From Pseudoalteromonas rubra (GTDB lineage: Bacteria > Pseudomonadota > Gammaproteobacteria > Enterobacterales > Alteromonadaceae), in the NCBI RefSeq assembly GCF_000238295.3, contig NZ_AHCD03000044.1, forward strand, positions 1,116,001 through 1,180,000: 64,000 nt of DNA, given 5' to 3'. Shown here in pieces: positions 33,384-42,989 of the stretch. Within the stretch, counting starts at the first letter, position 1. Every line of letters begins with the position of its first letter. Made by a program: the position numbers and the translations under genes. The notes beneath the pieces were generated by a model, which was given only the letters and a program-made list of their open reading frames with translations, did not search any database and had not been told where the DNA came from.

Positions 33384-36044
33384 ATGATAAAAGTTGCAAA
33401 ATCCTTCACCTGTCTTGGTGTCTTACTTGCGATAGCTGGTTTAACTGGCTGTGGCGGCGATGCTAAAACCAACACTGATCTGAGCAAAACGGATCCTCAG
33501 ACACCGGTCTCTGACTGGCAACTCGTCTGGCAAGATGAGTTTGATGAGACACAAATCAATACTCAAAACTGGACGCATGAAGTGAACTGCCTGGGTGGCG
33601 GAAATGAAGAGCGTCAATGCTACACCGATGATGCAGTCAATTCGTATGTTAGCGATGGAACACTAAAAATAGTTGCGCTTCGCGCTGCGGAAGATGCTGA
33701 ACAGCCCTATACATCTGCGCGCCTTATTACAAAACACAAAGCGGATTTTAAATATGGTCGCTTTGAAATGCGGGCAAAACTACCCAGCGGACAGGGCAGC
33801 TGGCCGGCATTTTGGATGTTGCCAACTGACGAAGTCTATGGTGGCTGGCCCAAATCTGGTGAGATTGACATCGTTGAGGCGGTGAACCTCAAAGCACAAG
33901 ATGCGGATGGTATGCCTGAGGCCCATGTCTACGGGACCTTACATTATGGTAAGGATTGGCCTGACAACGTTCACTCTGGTAAAGCGCATAGCTTACCGGA
34001 TGGTGTTAACCCGGCCGATGACTTTCATACCTATGCGGTGGAATGGCAAGAGGGAGAGATACGCTGGTATGTTGATGATTACCTTTATGCCACGCAGCGC
34101 CAGTCAGAGCCCCTGTATGACAGTAGCGGCAACGTATTTAGTCTGAAACACCGAGGGTGGTTCGCCGAGTACCATGATCAGGGAAGTGGTGAGCTGGTAA
34201 CACACTGGGACAGTGCACCATTTGATCAAAACTTTTATCTTATCCTGAACCTGGCTGTTGGTGGCAATTGGCCGGAAGCGGTTAATGAAACGGGCGTCGA
34301 TGCTGAAGCCTTTGCAAACGGGCAAACCTTCGAAGTGGATTATGTCCGGGTTTACCAGTGTCAGCAAAACCCGCAAACAGGCAAAGGCTGCGAAACGATC
34401 CGCGCCGGATGGGATTCACTGGATGATGCACTGGTTGAGGGTAAAGCGCCCAGCCCACCGCCGCCTGCGACTTCAGGGGATAGTCTGCAAATCTTTGACG
34501 GTGAGCTTAATAAAGACTGGCCAGCGTGGGATTGTTGTGGCGGCAGCGTTCCTGCTTTAGTCGAAGATGACACTGCTGGCATGGCGGTCGAATTTAGCGT
34601 GGGCAGTGAGCCTACGGTCAATGGGTTTATTTCTCGAGATCCGATGGCGTCTGATGCTGGTGGTAGTCCCAGCCCGTTCGATGCCTCTTCGTTGATTGAG
34701 TCCGGCGTTGTGCGTTTCGATTTGAAAGTGACTTCTGCGCCCGCGAATACAGAGGCACCCTGGATGTTAAAAATAGAAAGCGCAAACGGAGAAAAAGCAG
34801 TTGAACTTGCGTTGTCTGAAAGCGCAGAAGGGGTAATGCCAGCGGTTGGACAATGGCAAACCTTCACGTTCTCGTTACAGATGTTGGCAGAGCAGGGGCT
34901 GGACATCAGTAGTATTGATGCATTGCTTATTTTCCCGGCATGGGGCAGTGGCGAAGGCGCAGTTTATCGCGTCACAGATGTTGCGATTATGACACCAGAC
35001 ACAGCCACTGCATTGGTGGTATTTGAAGAGAGCGAAAATCCTGCCTGGCCAATGTGGGATTGCTGTGGCGGTTCTTTACCTACGGTTGAGCTGGACGATG
35101 ATGCGCACGGCAATGTTGCAGAGTTTGTGATCGTTGATACAGCAACGGTGATGGGCTTTATTTCACGGCAAGAGTTTATTTCAGCTGAAGGGGTTAGCGC
35201 GGCACCATTTGATGCCTCCTCTATCCTGTCAAACGGCGTGATTGAGTTTGATATGAAGGTGGTGAGTGCACCACAAGACGCCACTGCAGCTTGGTTCTTC
35301 AAAGCTGAATCAGTGGGCGCAGAAAGTGCTGCTGAACTGACCCTGGATAAGAGTATCCAGCAAACAGCTCCCGAGGTCGGCCAGTGGCAAACCTATACAT
35401 TTACTTTAACGGACTTGGTAGCAGCTGGCCTGGACATCAGTGCGATTGACGTCTTAATGGTTTTTCCCAGCTGGGGCCAGGGGGCTGGCGCAGTATACCG
35501 CATAGATAACGTGAAAATTTACGATCCGAATCAGGCGGATGACTTTGTCGGTGAAGTGCTATTTGCCGATGACGTTAAAGCCAAATGGTCGCTGTGGGAT
35601 TGCTGTGGTGGCTCTACTCCTACGCTTGAAAATGATGATATGACTCAGGGCATGGTAGCGGAATTTAAAGTTGGCGCCGAGCCTACTGTGATGGGGCTGT
35701 TTGCCGAAGACGGGCATTATCTTGATGCATCACCCTATCTGGAAAAGGGCTCGGTTCAGTTTGATCTTAAAGTAGTGACAGCGCCCAATGATAGCAGCGC
35801 ACCCTGGAAGTTTAAGATAGAAGCGCTGGATGCCAGTTTTGCATTGGAGCTTAATCTGACCGACAGCCTGGAGGCTGTGGCGCCCCAGGTTGGCCAGTGG
35901 CAGACCTATACTTTCCCACTTCAGACACTGCAGGATGGTGGGGTGAATATCAGCGGCATTGACATCATCATGATTTACCCGGCCTGGGGGCAGGGCGAAG
36001 GAGCTGTATATCGGCTCGATAATGTGATGGTAGCAGCGCAATAA
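33384..36044 (+). CDS. GH16 endo-beta-1,3-glucanase lipoprotein with three tandem C-terminal modules
   Basis: An 886-residue lipoprotein (lipobox LTGC, residues 20-23). Residues 45-330 are a GH16 domain of the laminarinase type, with catalytic GEIDIVEAV near residue 160 (both Glu and the Asp present) and WPAFWMLP. It is followed by a short PSPPPP linker and three homologous modules of about 175 residues, starting near residues 375, 550 and 730. Each begins with a WxxWDCCGGS motif and contains FDLKV/FDMKV, VGQWQTYTF and YRxxNV blocks. These look like carbohydrate-binding beta-sandwiches, with paired Cys in each. I do not recognise their CBM family. It is the first gene of the glucan operon, anchored at the cell surface or periplasm, cutting laminarin. 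Confidence 0.93.
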   Translation: MIKVAKSFTCLGVLLAIAGLTGCGGDAKTNTDLSKTDPQTPVSDWQLVWQDEFDETQINTQNWTHEVNCLGGGNEERQCYTDDAVNSYVSDGTLKIVALRAAEDAEQPYTSARLITKHKADFKYGRFEMRAKLPSGQGSWPAFWMLPTDEVYGGWPKSGEIDIVEAVNLKAQDADGMPEAHVYGTLHYGKDWPDNVHSGKAHSLPDGVNPADDFHTYAVEWQEGEIRWYVDDYLYATQRQSEPLYDSSGNVFSLKHRGWFAEYHDQGSGELVTHWDSAPFDQNFYLILNLAVGGNWPEAVNETGVDAEAFANGQTFEVDYVRVYQCQQNPQTGKGCETIRAGWDSLDDALVEGKAPSPPPPATSGDSLQIFDGELNKDWPAWDCCGGSVPALVEDDTAGMAVEFSVGSEPTVNGFISRDPMASDAGGSPSPFDASSLIESGVVRFDLKVTSAPANTEAPWMLKIESANGEKAVELALSESAEGVMPAVGQWQTFTFSLQMLAEQGLDISSIDALLIFPAWGSGEGAVYRVTDVAIMTPDTATALVVFEESENPAWPMWDCCGGSLPTVELDDDAHGNVAEFVIVDTATVMGFISRQEFISAEGVSAAPFDASSILSNGVIEFDMKVVSAPQDATAAWFFKAESVGAESAAELTLDKSIQQTAPEVGQWQTYTFTLTDLVAAGLDISAIDVLMVFPSWGQGAGAVYRIDNVKIYDPNQADDFVGEVLFADDVKAKWSLWDCCGGSTPTLENDDMTQGMVAEFKVGAEPTVMGLFAEDGHYLDASPYLEKGSVQFDLKVVTAPNDSSAPWKFKIEALDASFALELNLTDSLEAVAPQVGQWQTYTFPLQTLQDGGVNISGIDIIMIYPAWGQGEGAVYRLDNVMVAAQ

Positions 36045-36106
36045 AACCAAACCGATGGCGTGGCATTGTCACGCCCAGACAGCGAAAATTATTCAAGCAG
36101 GTCATT

Positions 36107-39064
36107 ATGAATACAGTAAATTATAAACTCTCACATGTCGCGATTCTGATCGGTGCGGTACTTGGTACTTCTATAGTGCAGGCTGAGGAAGCCGTGTCGC
36201 AGGTTGCTGAAGAAACGCCCGAGGTCATAGAGATTCGTGGTATCAAGGGCAGTTTGATCCGCTCTATGAACGTCAAACGAGATATGTCAGGCGTGGTGGA
36301 TGCGATTTCAGCAGAAGAAATGGGCAAATTCCCAGACACCAACCTGGCGGAGTCTCTGCAGCGCATTACCGGTGTAGCAGTGAGTCGAAGCAATGGTGAA
36401 GGCAGTCAGATCACAGTACGGGGCTTCGGCCCGGACTTTAATCTGGTAACGCTTAATGGCAGACAAATGCCGGGAACGGGTAACAGCCGTTCTTATAATT
36501 TTGAAAACCTGTCATCCGATGGGGTTTCGGCGCTCGAAGTCTATAAAACAGCGCGCGCTGACAATCCGACAGGCGGGTTAGGTGCGACGGTGAATATTGT
36601 CACCGCTCGTCCTCTGGATAGTGGTGCTGAGAAAATGTCGTTTTCAGCGAAAGCAATCCACGATTCTTCAAATGTCGCCGGCGATGACGTTACGCCAGAG
36701 ATCTCAGCCTTGTACTCCAATGCTTTTTTGGATGACACCGTCGGGTTTGGCTTTACCGTCAACCACCATCGCCGTGATTTTCAGCAGCAAAGTGCCAATA
36801 TTCAGGGGTGGCAGGCGAATGTTGATTTACCAACTAACCTCGAAGCAGACAGCGTCACTGACAATCGCCCTTTAAACGATCAAGGGGTGCCCGCAGGTGA
36901 CTATTTTTTCCCTCGGGATATGAATTATCAAATAAGCGATTTACAGCGTGAGCGAACCAATGGTCAGGTTGTTTTCCAGTATGCGCCCAACGATGACATA
37001 GTGATGACGCTGGATTATACCGGGACCAAGTCTGTTACCGGTAAGAATGCGATTTCCTGGGGTATGTGGAACGACTACGGCGGTAATATCAACGGCTATG
37101 AACTGGATGAGAACGGCACCGTTGTGTATGCCGATATCAGCGGTAACGACGGGTCTTTCAGCGCCTCACGTTCAACCACCGAAGTGAAAGAGCGCTCAGT
37201 CGGTTTTAATATTCAATGGCAAGCCAGTGATGCTCTGAGTCTGAGCCTGGACTATCACGATTCTCAAAGTGAAACCGACAATGGTGCAGACGCCGGCCTG
37301 GGTAGCGAAGGCACGCTGGTACTGGGCTCTGATCAGCTAACGACCAAGCGCTACGATTTTCGCAGTGGTGAGATCCCGCACGCTGAAATTCTCTGGCGAA
37401 ATGGCACCAATGAGCTGGCAGCCAGTGAAATCGACTCTCACTTTAGCCAGTTTGTGCACTCTCCCGGCAAAGCAACCGTTGAGCAGTTACAGTTCGATGG
37501 TGTCTGGGAAAACCTGAGTGACCGTTGGGCTCTGGTGAACATAAAATTTGGTGTGGCACGCACAGAGCAGGAAATGAGTGGTTCGAATGCCTGGAGTGGT
37601 CTGATAGGTGGGTTCCTGTTTAACCCTGCCTGGCCGGAATTATTCCCGGATGGCATGTTCACCCAACATGACACGAGTGATTTCTTAAATGCATTTGATG
37701 GCGGTGGCAGTGCCCTGCAGCCACACTATTACTATACCTTTGACTTTGATGAGGTTGCTGCTCGCTCTGAAGCCTTTTTGACCAATGAATTACTCGGTGG
37801 CAATGATTATTTTGCGACTACGGCGTATCACGACATGGGGACTTTATCGCGAGAAAGCGTGACGGAAGAAACCAGCAGTATTTACTTGTCAAGCTTTTGG
37901 GAATTTGAGGTTGCCAATTATCCGGTACGGATAAACGCTGGTGTTCGCTACGAGCAAACCGATGTGACCAGCAACACCTTCCAGCCTACGCCTACAGCTG
38001 TCTGGTGGAAAGGCGGCAGTGAGTGGCATACCCAGTATTTACCTGATGGCGATGCCTTCTTTACCGTGGAAGGCGAACATGATGTGGTTCTGCCAATGGT
38101 GGACTTACGCGTGGATGTGACTGATGAGCTGGTTGCCCGAGTGTCCTGGGGCAAAACCATTTCGCGGGCACCACTGGGAGATCTGGTTGGCGGGCGGAGT
38201 CTGTCAAACAGCCCTAAAATAGGTTCTCGAAATGCCAGCGAAGGCAATACCAATTTACAACCATTTGAGTCGACGAACTTTGACCTTAGCCTCGAGTACT
38301 ATTATGCCGAAGGCAGTTACGCAGCCATTGGTTACTTCGATAAGTCGGTGAAAAACTTCATTGGCAGTCAGATAAACTCAACGACTGTTGAAGGCTTTAA
38401 CGACATCTATCAGGGCCCAAGGTGGTTGCAAGCCGTTGCGGATATTGAAAGCCGGGGTGAGCAGGCCACGAACGATGCCATTTTTGCTCAGATGCAGGCC
38501 AATGGCGCAACCCTCAATGAGCAGGGCTATATTACACCAAACGCCGATGATCCTTTGATAGTGTGGGATTTTACTCGGCCATTCAATGCGCCCGATACCA
38601 AGTCAGTTGATGGCTTTGAAGTGGCAGTGCAGCACCTGTTTGGCGAAACCGGGTTTGGCGTCGGGGTGAACGCGACATTTGTAAATGGCGATGTGGAGTT
38701 CGATGTTGCCAGCCTGGAGCAACAAACCCCGCTTACCGGGCTCAGTGACTCGGCAAATTTTCAGGTGTTTTATGAGCTTGATGGACTATCTGTGAAGCTG
38801 ACATATGCCTGGCGTGATGAGTACCTGATCGGAGTCGGCCAGGATCAGGGTTCTTCCGATAACCCGCCGCAATTTGCCAAGGCCTTTGGTCAATGGGATA
38901 TGAGCGTCAACTACGATATGACAGAGCAGCTGACGGTGTTCTTCGAGGGCGTGAACCTCAATGATGAAACCGAGCAGGGCTTTGGTCGTTATGAACGTCA
39001 ATTCCTGTTCGCCCGCCAATACGGCCCCAGGTATGCACTGGGCTTCCGATATAAGTTTAATTAA
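36107..39064 (+). CDS. TonB-dependent receptor for beta-glucan oligosaccharides
   Basis: A 985-residue receptor with signal peptide (ending SIVQA), TonB-box-like VIEIRGIKGS, and the plug motif EMGKFPDTNLAESLQRITGVAVSR followed by VRGFGPDFNLVTLNGRQMPG. This belongs to the TonB-Xanthomonas/Caulobacter class often tied to carbohydrate uptake. The barrel ends in YALGFRYKFN. It sits between the GH16 lipoprotein (63-bp gap) and an MFS permease (71-bp gap), so it most likely imports laminari-oligosaccharides. Substrate is inferred from the neighbours. Confidence 0.94.
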   Translation: MNTVNYKLSHVAILIGAVLGTSIVQAEEAVSQVAEETPEVIEIRGIKGSLIRSMNVKRDMSGVVDAISAEEMGKFPDTNLAESLQRITGVAVSRSNGEGSQITVRGFGPDFNLVTLNGRQMPGTGNSRSYNFENLSSDGVSALEVYKTARADNPTGGLGATVNIVTARPLDSGAEKMSFSAKAIHDSSNVAGDDVTPEISALYSNAFLDDTVGFGFTVNHHRRDFQQQSANIQGWQANVDLPTNLEADSVTDNRPLNDQGVPAGDYFFPRDMNYQISDLQRERTNGQVVFQYAPNDDIVMTLDYTGTKSVTGKNAISWGMWNDYGGNINGYELDENGTVVYADISGNDGSFSASRSTTEVKERSVGFNIQWQASDALSLSLDYHDSQSETDNGADAGLGSEGTLVLGSDQLTTKRYDFRSGEIPHAEILWRNGTNELAASEIDSHFSQFVHSPGKATVEQLQFDGVWENLSDRWALVNIKFGVARTEQEMSGSNAWSGLIGGFLFNPAWPELFPDGMFTQHDTSDFLNAFDGGGSALQPHYYYTFDFDEVAARSEAFLTNELLGGNDYFATTAYHDMGTLSRESVTEETSSIYLSSFWEFEVANYPVRINAGVRYEQTDVTSNTFQPTPTAVWWKGGSEWHTQYLPDGDAFFTVEGEHDVVLPMVDLRVDVTDELVARVSWGKTISRAPLGDLVGGRSLSNSPKIGSRNASEGNTNLQPFESTNFDLSLEYYYAEGSYAAIGYFDKSVKNFIGSQINSTTVEGFNDIYQGPRWLQAVADIESRGEQATNDAIFAQMQANGATLNEQGYITPNADDPLIVWDFTRPFNAPDTKSVDGFEVAVQHLFGETGFGVGVNATFVNGDVEFDVASLEQQTPLTGLSDSANFQVFYELDGLSVKLTYAWRDEYLIGVGQDQGSSDNPPQFAKAFGQWDMSVNYDMTEQLTVFFEGVNLNDETEQGFGRYERQFLFARQYGPRYALGFRYKFN

Positions 39065-39135
39065 TTCTGAATCCGCTCTGGTTTTTGCGTTAAGCAGGAC
39101 CAGAGCCTGCTGGATATATTTTTTGGAAATTCATT

Positions 39136-40383
39136 ATGGCTAGTTCATCCGTGATACTGGATACCAAGCATGAGTCGCAATCCGCTCAGGGGCACAAATT
39201 TGCGCTGTTTACGCTGACGACTCTGTTTTTTATGTGGGGCTTTATTACCTGCTTAAATGACATTTTAATCCCTTATCTCAAAGGGGCATTCGATTTAACT
39301 TATACACAGGCTATGTTGGTGCAGTTTTGCTTCTTCGGTGCCTATTTTATCGTCTCTGTGCCGGCCGGCATGTTGGTTGGCAGGATTGGTTTCAAAAAAG
39401 GCATCATCACAGGCCTGAGTGTCGCAAGCATTGGGTGTTTGTTGTTTTATCCGGCCGCTGAGCTCGGTGTTTATGGGTTATTTTTAGGCGCGCTGTTTGT
39501 ATTGGCCTCTGGTATTACCGTGTTACAGGTTTCCGCTAACCCTTTTGTGAGTGCACTTGGTCCTGCCAGGACGGCTTCGTCGCGCCTGACTATGACGCAG
39601 GCATTTAATTCGCTTGGCACTACGGTTGCGCCATTTTTTGGTGCCTGGCTGATTTTCTCAGGCAGCAGCGAGCCGGCACATGCTGATGCTTCTGCGGTAC
39701 AATTTCCTTATCTAATGATAGCGGCCACCCTTGCTATACTGGCCATCGTGTTTGCCTTTATTAAGTTGCCGTCATTGGGTGTACTGTCCCAAGGCGCGCC
39801 GTCGTTGAAAAAAGCACTGCAATATAAACACCTTAAGCTTGGAGCCGTGGCGATTTTTCTCTATGTTGGGGCAGAAGTGGCCATTGGCAGTTTTTTGGTG
39901 AATTTCTTACACGACCCTCGTATTGCCGGCCTTAATGAAGCACAGGCAGCACAGCTTATCGCCTATTACTGGGGCGGGGCTATGGTCGGGCGTTTCATTG
40001 GTGCACTGGTGATGCAAAAAATTGCGGCTGGTAAAGTACTGGCATTTAACGCAGTCATGGTCATTGTGCTGTTGTGTGTCGCTGTCGTGACCGAAGGCCG
40101 TTTGGCGATGTGGTCTGTACTGGCCGTCGGTCTGTTCAATTCAATTATGTTTCCTACCATTTTCAGCCTGGCAATCGATAAGCTGGGAGAAAGTGCCAGC
40201 CATGGTGCCGGCGTGCTATGTCTGGCGATTGTGGGCGGTGCCATTATTCCTTTGCTACAGGGGGTGTTGGCTGACTCATCAGGCGTACAGTTGTCGTTCC
40301 TGCTACCGGCATTGTGTTATGTATTTATCGGTTATTTTGGGCTCAAAGGACACCGACCTGTTTTGCTATCTACGGAGAAGTAA
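39136..40383 (+). CDS. FucP/GluP-type MFS sugar transporter
   Basis: A 415-residue protein of 12 membrane helices with the pattern of the FucP/GluP family (TLFFMWGFITCLNDILIPYLK, ANPFVSALGPARTASSRLTMTQAFNSLGTTVAPFFG). Members take up glucose, galactose or fucose by proton or sodium symport. In this operon it should carry the glucose released by the GH3 enzyme, or a short laminari-oligosaccharide, across the inner membrane. Its TAA stop is one base before the GTG of the GH3 gene. Confidence 0.92.
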   Translation: MASSSVILDTKHESQSAQGHKFALFTLTTLFFMWGFITCLNDILIPYLKGAFDLTYTQAMLVQFCFFGAYFIVSVPAGMLVGRIGFKKGIITGLSVASIGCLLFYPAAELGVYGLFLGALFVLASGITVLQVSANPFVSALGPARTASSRLTMTQAFNSLGTTVAPFFGAWLIFSGSSEPAHADASAVQFPYLMIAATLAILAIVFAFIKLPSLGVLSQGAPSLKKALQYKHLKLGAVAIFLYVGAEVAIGSFLVNFLHDPRIAGLNEAQAAQLIAYYWGGAMVGRFIGALVMQKIAAGKVLAFNAVMVIVLLCVAVVTEGRLAMWSVLAVGLFNSIMFPTIFSLAIDKLGESASHGAGVLCLAIVGGAIIPLLQGVLADSSGVQLSFLLPALCYVFIGYFGLKGHRPVLLSTEK

Positions 40384-40384
40384 A

Positions 40385-42931
40385 GTGAAGAAAACAACAA
40401 GCAAGATTTCACTCAGCGTATTAGCTGCCGGTATTTTAACTGCATGTGGTGCCGGGCAACCCTCGCCGGAAATTAAGAAAGGGCTTGATATCTGGCCCAA
40501 AATTCACTCTGAGGTGGCCCTGGACTCTGAAATTGAGCGCCAGGTTTCGGTACTACTTAGCAAGATGACGTTGGAGCAGAAAGTGGCGCAGATGATCCAG
40601 CCGGAGATCCGTGACATTACGGTGGAAGATATGCGGCGCTACGGGTTTGGCTCTTATCTCAATGGTGGCGGAGCATTTCCCGGCAACAACAAGCATGCCA
40701 GTGTCAAAGACTGGGTTGATCTGGCAGAAGCTATGTATCAGGCATCCGTAGATGATTCATTGGATGGCATTGATATTCCTACTATGTGGGGGACCGACGC
40801 GGTACATGGTCACAACAATGTCATCGGGGCAACTTTGTTTCCTCATAACATTGGGCTGGGTGCGGCCAATAATCCCAAACTGATTGAACAAATTGCCCAG
40901 GCTACGGCAAAAGAAGTGATGGCCACGGGCATTGACTGGGTCTTCGCGCCCACAGTGGCTACAGTACGTGATGATCGTTGGGGTCGCACTTATGAAGGCT
41001 ATTCGGAAGATCCCGAGATTGTGAAAGCATACGCCGCAGCCATTGTGCATGGCTTGCAGGGACATGCCAGAGAGGACTTTTTGGGCGATGACCGGGTCAT
41101 CAGTACGGTGAAACACTTCTTAGGTGATGGCGGCACCGTGAAAGGTGACGATCAGGGTAACAATATCGACTCAGAACAGGCGCTGTTTGATATTCATGCT
41201 CAGGGTTATGTGGGCGGTCTCACGGCAGGGGCACAATCGGTGATGGCGTCATTCAACAGCTGGCAGGGTGAAAAGATACACGGACATCAATATCTGCTGA
41301 CCGATGTGCTGAAAAATAAAATGGGATTTGATGGCTTTGTGGTGGGTGACTGGAATGGCCATGGGCAAATACCCGGTTGTAGTAATGACAATTGCCCTCA
41401 GGCTGTGAATGCGGGTCTGGACGTATACATGGTGCCTACCGACGCCTGGAAACCCCTGCTTGAGAACACCATTGCACAGGTCAGAGCGGGCATCATTCCA
41501 ATGTCTCGCATTGATGATGCTGTCAGTCGTATTTTGCGGGTGAAGTTCCGCGCGGGCTTGTTTGATAAGCCCAGCCCGGCAAAGCGTCCTCATGCTAACA
41601 ATACACAATTGATCGGGCATGACGCGCACCGGGAAATTGCGCGCCAGGCGGTGCGGGAGTCATTGGTGTTACTTAAAAACAAGCAACAGCTATTACCGCT
41701 TGCATCCAATCAGCGCATTCTGATAGCCGGCGATGCTGCCAACAACATTGGTAAGCAATCAGGGGGCTGGACTATCACCTGGCAGGGTACCAATAATCAG
41801 AATTCTGATTTTCCTGGTGGTCAGTCAATATACGACGGACTTGCCCGGCAGGTAACCCAGGCGGGAGGTCAGGTTGAACTCAGCGAAAATGGCCAGTTCG
41901 ACACTAAACCCGATGTGGCCATTGTGGTATTTGGTGAAGAGCCATATGCCGAAGGGCACGGTGATCGGGAAACCTTGATTTATCAGCATGGCAATAAACG
42001 TGACCTGGCTATACTAAAGTCGCTTAAAGCGCAAGGTATTCCTGTGGTCTCTGTGTTTATCAGTGGCAGGCCTATGTGGGTTAACCCGGAGCTCAACGCC
42101 AGTGATGCCTTTGTGGCCGCCTGGCTACCGGGCTCACAGGGTGAAGCCGTTGCCGATGTTTTGCTAAAAAACAGCGAGGGCAAGATACAGCACGATTTCA
42201 CTGGTCGTCTGTCATTCTCCTGGCCTGCCCATCCAAGTAAGCCAGTTAACCGTTTCGACCAGGAATATGCGCCTTTGCTTCCTTACGGATTTGGTCTGAG
42301 TTATGGCATGTCCTCGACGCTGAGCGATAGTTTGCCTGAGGAGACTGGCGCTGCGCTGAATACGTCAGACGTGTATGAGGTTTTCAACGGTAAAACTCAG
42401 CAACCCTGGCAGTTGAGGTTGTTCTCAGGTAAGCAAAATCTTGCCGTCACCGCAAGCAGTATGACGCTGGCTAGTCTGAGTTACAGAACCATAGATAAGG
42501 AAATCCAGGAAGATGCCTTTCGGATTGACTGGCAGGGCAAGAAAGCAGGTGTTCAGTTTGTTAGTGGCAATGGTTTCAGAGAAGATCTGGCCCGTTACCA
42601 GGCTGGGGGTGGTGTGCTTAGTATGACCGTAAAACGTGGTAACACGGTTGCAGACCAAGCATTTGTTAGTATGCATTGTGAAAGTGAAGGGGATATGTCG
42701 GGAAGCTGCCGGGCTCAGGTTGATATTGGCGCTGAGCTGAACAAGCTGGAAGCACAGCAGTGGCAAGTGCTGAGTATAGACTTGCAATGCTTTGCCAGCC
42801 AGGGCGTGATGTTTGACCAGATGGTGATGCCATTTGAACTGTCTGCTACTGGCAGTATGAGCTTGTCGTTTAGTGACATCAGTATAAAGCCGGCAGGTGA
42901 TAAGCAGGCTACAATCCATTGTCAGGATTAA
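40385..42931 (+). CDS. GH3 beta-glucosidase / exo-beta-glucanase lipoprotein
   Basis: An 848-residue protein. The start is GTG 40385, placed by GGAG (40374-40377), giving a lipoprotein signal MKKTTSKISLSVLAAGILTAC. The frame stays open 64 codons upstream inside the permease gene, which is not meaningful. The GH3 domains are intact: KMTLEQKVAQMIQPE, GTDAVHGHNNV, VKHFLGDGGT, and the nucleophile Asp in GFVVGDWNGHGQ. The second domain includes VVFGEEPYAEGHGDR. A C-terminal extension of about 170 residues (from SDVYEVFNGKTQQPWQ) looks like the extra beta domain of marine ExoP-type glucan hydrolases. It releases glucose from beta-glucan oligosaccharides. Confidence 0.93.
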   Translation: MKKTTSKISLSVLAAGILTACGAGQPSPEIKKGLDIWPKIHSEVALDSEIERQVSVLLSKMTLEQKVAQMIQPEIRDITVEDMRRYGFGSYLNGGGAFPGNNKHASVKDWVDLAEAMYQASVDDSLDGIDIPTMWGTDAVHGHNNVIGATLFPHNIGLGAANNPKLIEQIAQATAKEVMATGIDWVFAPTVATVRDDRWGRTYEGYSEDPEIVKAYAAAIVHGLQGHAREDFLGDDRVISTVKHFLGDGGTVKGDDQGNNIDSEQALFDIHAQGYVGGLTAGAQSVMASFNSWQGEKIHGHQYLLTDVLKNKMGFDGFVVGDWNGHGQIPGCSNDNCPQAVNAGLDVYMVPTDAWKPLLENTIAQVRAGIIPMSRIDDAVSRILRVKFRAGLFDKPSPAKRPHANNTQLIGHDAHREIARQAVRESLVLLKNKQQLLPLASNQRILIAGDAANNIGKQSGGWTITWQGTNNQNSDFPGGQSIYDGLARQVTQAGGQVELSENGQFDTKPDVAIVVFGEEPYAEGHGDRETLIYQHGNKRDLAILKSLKAQGIPVVSVFISGRPMWVNPELNASDAFVAAWLPGSQGEAVADVLLKNSEGKIQHDFTGRLSFSWPAHPSKPVNRFDQEYAPLLPYGFGLSYGMSSTLSDSLPEETGAALNTSDVYEVFNGKTQQPWQLRLFSGKQNLAVTASSMTLASLSYRTIDKEIQEDAFRIDWQGKKAGVQFVSGNGFREDLARYQAGGGVLSMTVKRGNTVADQAFVSMHCESEGDMSGSCRAQVDIGAELNKLEAQQWQVLSIDLQCFASQGVMFDQMVMPFELSATGSMSLSFSDISIKPAGDKQATIHCQD

Positions 42932-42945
42932 AACCTGGCTTAACA

Positions 42946-42975
42946 TGATTCAGGCACTGTAAGGTGCCTGAATCA
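42946..42975. terminator. Hairpin between convergent GH3 and pepD genes
   Basis: TGATTCAGGCAC and GTGCCTGAATCA form a perfect 12-bp stem with a TGTAAG loop. There is no long T-tract, but the position between convergent stops suits a shared terminator. Confidence 0.75.
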
Positions 42976-42989
42976 ATTATTGAGCGATA

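Noticed and set aside
34361..34906. A 181-codon minus-strand frame opposite the GH16 modules
   Set aside because: Similar shadow frames recur opposite the repeated modules. None has protein motifs.
40193..40384. A 64-codon upstream extension of the GH3 gene inside the permease gene
   Set aside because: The GTG at 40385 has a ribosome site and starts a perfect lipoprotein signal. The upstream codons are just an open frame within the permease.
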